A DNA stretch of 64,000 nt, from the NCBI GenBank assembly GCA_017871115.1, contig JAFCIZ010000002.1:951501-1015500 (forward strand). Direction: 5' to 3'. The translations under genes were made by a program, and so were the position numbers. This document shows positions 57,994-64,000 of the stretch, one piece after another. The DNA is from Cunninghamella blakesleeana (lineage: Eukaryota > Mucoromycota > Mucoromycetes > Mucorales > Cunninghamellaceae). The number at the start of each line of letters is the position of its first letter. Position 1 is the first letter of the stretch. The notes under the pieces were generated by a model that saw nothing but the letters and a program-made list of their open reading frames with translations, was not told the DNA's origin and did no database searches.

Positions 57994-60524
57994 ATGACAC
58001 AACCAACCCACCAACATCAACATCAACATCAATATCAACATCATCATACGTATAATCGAGACCCTATTATGGAGGACGAAGGGTTTTCTTTAAGGTTTGG
58101 TAATCCTATTAATATCATACATAATATACAAAAGCATGAGCCAGAATCCTTTGAACCATCCCATGAACCATCTTTTATTGTACCTACTATTGTGCCTAAC
58201 TCTGAAAATGATACAACTATTGACTCGCCATTAACGAAGAACGATCAGCATTCATCAAATACTACCCGGGATGCTAGTAGTTTTGCTGATTTTTATCATC
58301 AAAATGATGGTACGGTTAATGAAATAGATCATTAATAATAATAATAATAAACTATATTTCTAATTTTAATCTTTATTTTTAATTAAAATTAAATAATAAT
58401 CCTTTATCTATAATATATATGATTGCTATATTTGCTTTTTTTTTTTTTTTTTTTTTGCTTTGGTGGTACATGAAATCGAGGCATTCGCTTTCTCCGATAG
58501 ATTTTAAGTCCGCCTCTTTTTTAAAAAAAAATACTTCGATTTTATTTGTTCGTTTTTTCTTTCTTTCTCTTTTCTTTTTTTCAGTTTTTTTTTTTTTAAT
58601 ATTTCCTTTTTTCTTAATGACCGTTTGTGGTAATAAAAATAGATAGATAAAATAAAACAAATACATAGATAATGGAGAAAGGATTATGGCTATATAATAT
58701 TTTTAAAAAAGAAAAGAGAAAATATCCAACTTTTTTTTTTTACTACAAGAATTATTTTTATATATATAAAGCTATTTTGTTTATTTATTTATTATCGATA
58801 TTTAGACAAACGAGATAGTTACTTTGCAGCACAAACAGCTTATTTACAATATAATCCACATTTAGCAGTAAAACTTCATAAAGCCTCATCTCATACATCT
58901 TCTATCGTATTACATGGATCAAAAAAGAGTAAAATAACTATTGGTCGAGGTCATAAGAATGGGGTATTAGTAGGTCGTAATAATCCAAGAATGTCACGCC
59001 AGCATTTAGTTATTGAACACAAACCTCACACTGGCTTTATATTAACCGTACAATCACCTAATGGAGCTTTAGTGGATCATATCATGTTTACAGCTGGAGA
59101 ACATGTTCCTTTAGTAAAAGGAACTTTAATTGAAGTATTAGGTACATCTTTGATTTTTGCTGGAGAACAAGAAGAGCAACCTCAACATGAAAAAGAAAAG
59201 GAAGAAGGAAATGAAAGTGATCAATGTTCTACGTCTACATCATCTTCTACTACTGACACTACTACTGCTATTACTATTAGTGTTCATGAAAAAGAAGGAA
59301 AAAAAGAAAACAATATAACCAATGAATCAAATTTATCATCAATAAAAAAATTTTCACCACCAACATCATCAACTACTGCAATAAATAATAATAATAATAA
59401 TCATAGTAATCATAATAATAATAATTTAATGGATACCACTAATACCACAAAACTATCAATAACTACTACACCATCCAAATCTTCATCGCCTTCATCACCT
59501 TCATCTTCATCTTCAATTAATTTAGCATCTTCATCTACATTATTATCTTCTGCATCCTCTTCTTCTTCTTCCACATCTTCAGAATCAACTCTTGTTTCAG
59601 ATTCACCAATTGAACTAGATTTTTCAGATACTTTGATTCGGTTATTAGGTAATTATATATGATAGTAATAGTAATAATAATAAAAAGAAAAGAAAAGAAA
59701 AGAAAAGAGAATTGGGTTAATTCACAGGTTTCTTTTTTTTCTATCTTTTATGTATTTATAGCCACTTCTCGTAAAACCTCTATGACCATATCAGAAATAT
59801 GTAAACAATTAAAGCGAGAGAGAAATCAAGTGAATGATCTTGTCGATACAGTGGAATGTATTGGGTGTATTGAACGTAAAGGTAATACAGCAGATGGGAA
59901 ACCAAAGGAACACCTTTATTATTATCAACCTGAACTGGATAAAAATGATACTAGAAGAAACCAATTGTCTCAATTAAAAAAAGGGGCAAGGAAATGTGCT
60001 TTAAAGGATACTCAATATTATTTTAAAATACCACCTAAATTACCAAGTCATCGAACAAAAGTATCTTCTTTGGATCAACAAAATAATGGTAAAAAAATAG
60101 GATGGTTATAATAAATAATAATAAAGTAATAAGTAATGACCATTGAAAATTATTTTAATTTTTCTTTATTATTCTTTTGACCATATATATAGACGGACAG
60201 TTAAAAGAAAAAACTACCAATGTAAAAAATAATGTGAGATTATCTTCTTCTTTATCAACGTCAGCATCTACAGCAACAACAGGATTAAGATCAAAGAAAA
60301 AAAGGAAAACAAAAAGACAAGGATCTTCAAATAACAATATTGAAGACGATGACCATCAAAAGGAAAATACTACGACTACTAATACTAATACTATAATGGA
60401 GGAGGAGATGACATCTACAGCAACATCTCCTTCATCATTATTTTCGGATGATGACGACGGGTTTTTATCAAGTGAAGATGAATGTAGTGAAAAGGAAATG
60501 ACAGCTTTATTTCAAGATATTTGA
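57994..60524 (+). CDS. FHA-domain protein with C-terminal winged-helix-like region
   Basis: Four exons: 57994-58309, 58806-59648, 59762-60088 and 60193-60524, giving 605 residues. A His/Gln-rich start is followed by an acidic linker. The second exon holds DKRDSYFAAQTAYLQYNPHL then the FHA domain: SKKSKITIGRGHKNGVLVGR, NPRMSRQHLVIE (phosphothreonine-binding G-R and S-x-x-H), and SPNGALVDHIMFTAGEHVPL. About 190 Ser/Thr/Asn-rich residues follow. The third exon reads RKTSMTISEICKQLKRERNQ, VNDLVDTVECIGCIERKGNT and HLYYYQPELD, which looks like a winged-helix DNA-binding module. The C-terminus has a basic patch (RSKKKRKTKRQG) and an acidic end. A nuclear phospho-dependent regulator is likely; I cannot name the orthologue. 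Intron 1 (496 nt) is unusually long for this window. Confidence 0.78.
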
Positions 60525-61392
60525 CTATTTTTATTTATTTATTTTTTTTACAATAAAATCTTTGATAGACAAAAAAACTTCATTATTGTAATTTATTTGA
60601 TTTTTAATGGTTCTGGGGCTATTATTATTAATTGATTAATAAAGTGAAACCAATAATCATTATTTTATTAATTAATTTATTGACCAGTCTGACATTCTTT
60701 TGTTATGATTCAGGGCGGTTCGTTCTTCGGAAGTGAATAAATGCAATACTTTTTTTTTTTTTTTAAAAAAAAAAAGGTGTTTGTATATACATTTCTTGTA
60801 AAGAATAGTTTTGAATTTGTTTTAATGCTGTATTATACAATTCTACTTCCTAATTCACAAACAAATTTTAAACTATAAATGCTTTTTTGTAATATATGAA
60901 TGTATATATTGAGCAATTGATTTTTTAATTCGAGCTGGTACGAATTCAATATTTTATTCTTATTTATTTTCTACATGTTTAAAATAAAGGCTCAAATGAA
61001 AAGAATGGTTTTTTATATAATGAATATTGATGATAATGTTATACTAAAGTAATAAACTCGTTAATGAAAATTGATTTTATAACTGACAGCCCAGAGAAGA
61101 TAACGATATAAAATGATTTATTGGTTATATTAAATTATCATCATGCTATATGCATAGTATATGTATACATTTAAAAATATTTTCATTGTAATACGTTTAG
61201 ACTGTTCTTAATATATACAGCTTTTATTGCTAATGTTGATATATTGGGGTTTGCTGATCATTTTAATTATTGGAACTTGGGTCATTCACCTAAAAATGAT
61301 AATAATAGTGATAATGCACACGCAAAAAAAAGGTACATAAAAGAGTTTAATATATAAATATATAAAATTGCAAGTTTTTACTTTATTAATAT
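60525..61392. other. gene-free spacer, possible last exon of minus-strand gene
   Basis: 3' flank of the FHA gene. Minus-strand sequence at about 61247-61273 reads VNDPSSNN before a stop after a TTTTTAG acceptor and could be the true last exon of the gene ending at 61393. Otherwise nothing is seen. Confidence 0.4.
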
Positions 61393-62878
61393 TTAATTAT
61401 TTACTTTTGCCGAATTTTTATGGTTCCTTAACGTAGATGAATTTTTAGCTGAATAATAAAGTGAAATAACAAGATTATTCCATAGGTGTGAACTTATCAT
61501 ATCGTAATTTTCCTGTTGTTGGTGGTGGTAAGTATGAAGGGTTGTAATTTTTTCTCTAGATACCTATAGTACATAATAATAATAATAGTAAATTCATATA
61601 TAATGAATGAAAGATCAGAGATTTATTTCTATTGTGCTATTATCTTAATTTTTAATTTTTTTACATCTAAATAGTGTTGTATTTTTTCTTTGAAATTAGT
61701 TCTTGATGAAATGTCGGCAACTGATATAAGTCTTTGAAATGATCTTGCAATATTAGGAATGTATTTAGTAGTTGCATTTAATTTCTATGATTATAAATCA
61801 TTAACAAATAAGATAAAAATAAAGATTTAATTACAATTTTATCACTAGGTTTATATTTATTTTTATTACATATTTACCTCTACATAGCTAGGTGAAAAAA
61901 TCAAAGGGTAATTTTGTGCTAAATGTTGACTAAATAGTATAGAAAATGATCGTTCCATCATTAGTGTGATTGCTTTATTTGTGTCATTCATTATTTTATT
62001 TCCATGTTCATCAGTATTGATATCAAATCCATCTTTTAATTGTTCAGGCTGTAACGAAAAAATAAAATAAAATAAAAAAGAAAAAGGAATAGAATGGTTA
62101 AGGATAAAAATTTGAGTATGATAATATTGTGTTAATAAATAGAATAAAAAGGATATCTTTAGATTCAAAATCAATTTTAATCCATAATGACAAAAGTTTG
62201 CCATGTGGTGTTTGTTGTCCTAACATATAAGCAAGTGGAGTTGTCATGGTAGCTTTTTGTAAATAAACTTGAATGTCTATTAAAATGTGATGATTAATAT
62301 ATATATATATGTATTTACGTAAATCAGCATTATTAATAGTTGATGTAGGTATACATTTTGATGCTTCACCTAAACGAAGTTTGAATCCATATTGACTTAA
62401 AACCTTTTGATTTTTTTAAAAAGAAAAAAAAGAAATAAAAATGGAGTAAATGGTCATATTATATATACATGTATACCTATATATAATTTGTAAATATTAT
62501 TATTGTTACCTTTATAAGTGCATTTTTGGTAATGTCTGGCGGTAAATCATAATCTATTCCATTAATTTTGCAAACACAGTGTTACAAATAAAGTATAAAA
62601 AAAATAAGGTTAAGAATAAAATAGTGTAATCCATAACAAATAAATATAATGAACATATATAATATTAAAAAGAATATATAAATATCAATGTTTCCAGCGT
62701 CAATAATAATTTCCAGTTCATTTAATAAAAAAGGATCAAAATGGCGTTGTAGTTTAATATAATCAATCCACTGTATACATTGAATCTGTATTTGTTGAAA
62801 AGGTTCTATTTCAGAAGATCCAATTATTTTTCTTATTGGTAATATAATACTACATTCCCTTTCTCTATGGTGATTCAT
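61393..62878 (-). CDS. unrecognised protein, about 350 residues, multi-exon
   Basis: Starts MNHHRERECSIILPIRKIIG and contains IQCIQWIDYIKLQRHFDPFL then ELEIIIDAGN. Further exons read YDLPPDITKNALIKVLSQYG, FKLRLGEASKCIPTSTINNA, HIQVYLQKATMTTPLAYMLG, PEQLKDGFDINTDEHGNKIM, NDTNKAITLMMERSFSILFS, QHLAQNYPLIFSPSYVEV and YIPNIARSFQRLISVADISS. The last exon, VSREKITTLHTYHHQQQENY, ends at 61393. Several joins are clean (NADL|HIQV; YLD|VSRE). Two are not: after IDAGN no standard donor is seen before a hydrophobic stretch, and between KLLSLWIKIDFE and PEQLKDG the phase cannot be reconciled with a GT donor. It may be a real gene with unusual introns or one with a frame lesion. No family is recognised. 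Confidence 0.45.
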
Positions 62879-64000
62879 TTATTATAAGTATATATATAAA
62901 TTATTAATGATATGTAGTAACTACTGTAAAATAAGAAACTGGTTTGAGAAGAAGAAACTGATTTGAGAAGAAGAAATTAAGAATTTGAAAAAAAAATTAA
63001 ATTTAAGCTTTTAATTTCAAGCTGCGAAAAAAAAAAATTAAACCCACAGAGTATTTAACATTTTTCCTTTTTGATTTATCATTTTATCAATTTTATTAAG
63101 AAATGAATTTTTCCCTCATATTTTCTCTTTTTGAATATATATGTAAAGGTATGCGCCTTTTTTTTAATATATTTTACCATCAAGATAAAAAAAAACTTAA
63201 TTGTATATTACTGATATTTTTTTATTTGTTTTTTATTTTCTATTTTTCTTTTTTTCACCCATCTTATATTGTTTTATGAATAAGTAAATATATAAAAGGA
63301 TATAAATTCATAATTTTGAGCAAAATATTAATAAGAATACAGTAAATGAGAAGCTATTACAAAATAGGCATTATAAAACTAATATGTGATTTATTTATTC
63401 ATACATAAAAAAATGATTTGTAATAAAACAACTTTGCTTCTTTTCTTTCTCTATTTATATATATAGTTATTGCTGTATCAAAGTTTATTTTTAGTTTTAA
63501 TTTGGTCAATGTTAGTAGTGTTGTGTCATCTTATATTATTAAGGGTTTTTTGTTCTGCCTATGACTATTGGTTGCTGAAGAATTTTTAAAAAAAAGTTTA
63601 TTTTTTTCATTATATAATAAAGTTATCTTTTATTTTTAATTTCACTAGTTTTAATGTACATAATTATAAATGAATGTCGCATAATAACCTATAGTTCTGT
63701 ATATTATCATGAGTACACCTATATATTTATATATACGAATAAAATAAGTTATTAAAAGACTTTTTTATAATTTTAATTTTGTTTATTATGATCTTTGAAA
63801 ATGATGACCAATTTCACAACCATTAGTTTTTTTTTTTTTTTTTACTAATGCTGATCCGGCTTTTAATAATAAAAAATAAGGTTTGTAAGAAATTGGTAAC
63901 ATTTATAAAAATTTGTAAGGTGGAGTTTGAATTAGTCATAGATTATAAAAAAAAAATGCGGACAAAAAAAAAACTATAAAAGCACAAATTTTAATTCCTT
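62879..64000. other. gene-free AT-rich stretch to window end
   Basis: No supported exon. A tandem GAAGAAACTG(A/G)TTTGAGAA-type repeat lies at 62934-62975, and a GCGGA core occurs near 63959, possibly ahead of a gene beyond the window. Otherwise poly(A)/poly(T) and AT-rich sequence. Confidence 0.45.

Noticed and set aside
60680..60740. Less AT-biased patch with CTGA and GGTTCG, possible RNA gene
   Set aside because: No box C, no closing stem and no tRNA fold could be drawn.

Overview
This is a nuclear window from an intron-rich, strongly AT-biased fungus, most likely an early-diverging (Mucoromycota, Mucorales-like) species. The evidence is the short GT-AG introns (mostly 60-250 nt), very AT-rich spacers full of TA, TTA and poly(A)/poly(T) runs, proteins rich in Asn, Gln, Ser and Asp homopolymers, and several protein families that I recognise as typical of mucoralean genomes. 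The genus cannot be fixed from sequence alone. There is no operon structure, plasmid, CRISPR array or virus.

Layout. 1-2.4 kb: gene-free. 2.4-9.7 kb: a SET/MYND methyltransferase-like gene, a single-pass membrane protein, and a ten-exon gene with a PD-(D/E)XK-like core. 9.7-11.0 kb: spacer with a 226-bp tandem duplication. 11.0-12.2 kb: four-helix LAPTM/tetraspanin-like protein. 12.2-16.0 kb: mostly non-coding, with a decayed membrane-protein gene and the uORF-bearing leader of a GCN4-like bZIP factor (16.0-17.1 kb). 17.9-22.5 kb: a SAM methyltransferase and an ABHD12/13-type hydrolase, both on the minus strand. 24.0-26.9 kb: Hsp70-family protein with a Gly-Tyr-Pro-rich tail. 27.8-29.9 kb: SPF45-like splicing factor. 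30.6-31.0 kb: small conserved fungal protein. 31.7-33.8 kb: divergent ribosomal protein pair uS4 (RPS9) and eL21 (RPL21). 34.3-35.8 kb: G-protein beta subunit. 36.6-38.8 kb: a repeat nest holding two tRNA-Glu(UUC) genes in a 324-bp perfect palindrome, flanked by LTR-like repeats. 39.0-43.6 kb: an unrecognised PPPY protein, a CBS-domain protein and the mitochondrial ATP12 chaperone. 43.9-46.5 kb: MFS sugar transporter. 46.7-47.8 kb: a candidate C/D snoRNA and uS15 (RPS13). 48.1-50.7 kb: bromodomain protein of BRD7/BRD9 type. 51.3-55.1 kb: a GT62 mannosyltransferase and DUG3-like glutamine amidotransferase. 56.0-60.5 kb: gamma-SNAP and an FHA plus winged-helix-like regulator. 61.4-62.9 kb: an unrecognised minus-strand gene. 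The rest to 64 kb is gene-free.

The genes are ordinary, unlinked eukaryotic housekeeping and regulatory genes: translation (uS4, eL21, uS15, tRNA-Glu, GCN4-like regulator), splicing (SPF45), signalling (G beta), secretion and glycosylation (gamma-SNAP, GT62), mitochondria (ATP12), glutathione turnover (DUG3) and chromatin (SMYD, bromodomain, FHA). Exon joins were built by hand. For eleven genes the exon lengths sum exactly to whole codons, which supports the models.

The most notable items are the tRNA-Glu palindrome with symmetric retroelement-like flanks, a strongly supported C/D snoRNA, a 9-nt microexon in the sugar transporter, a GC-AG intron in G beta, a GCGGA promoter motif shared by unrelated genes, a long uORF ahead of the GCN4-like gene, and a multi-exon PD-(D/E)XK-like gene of unknown role.
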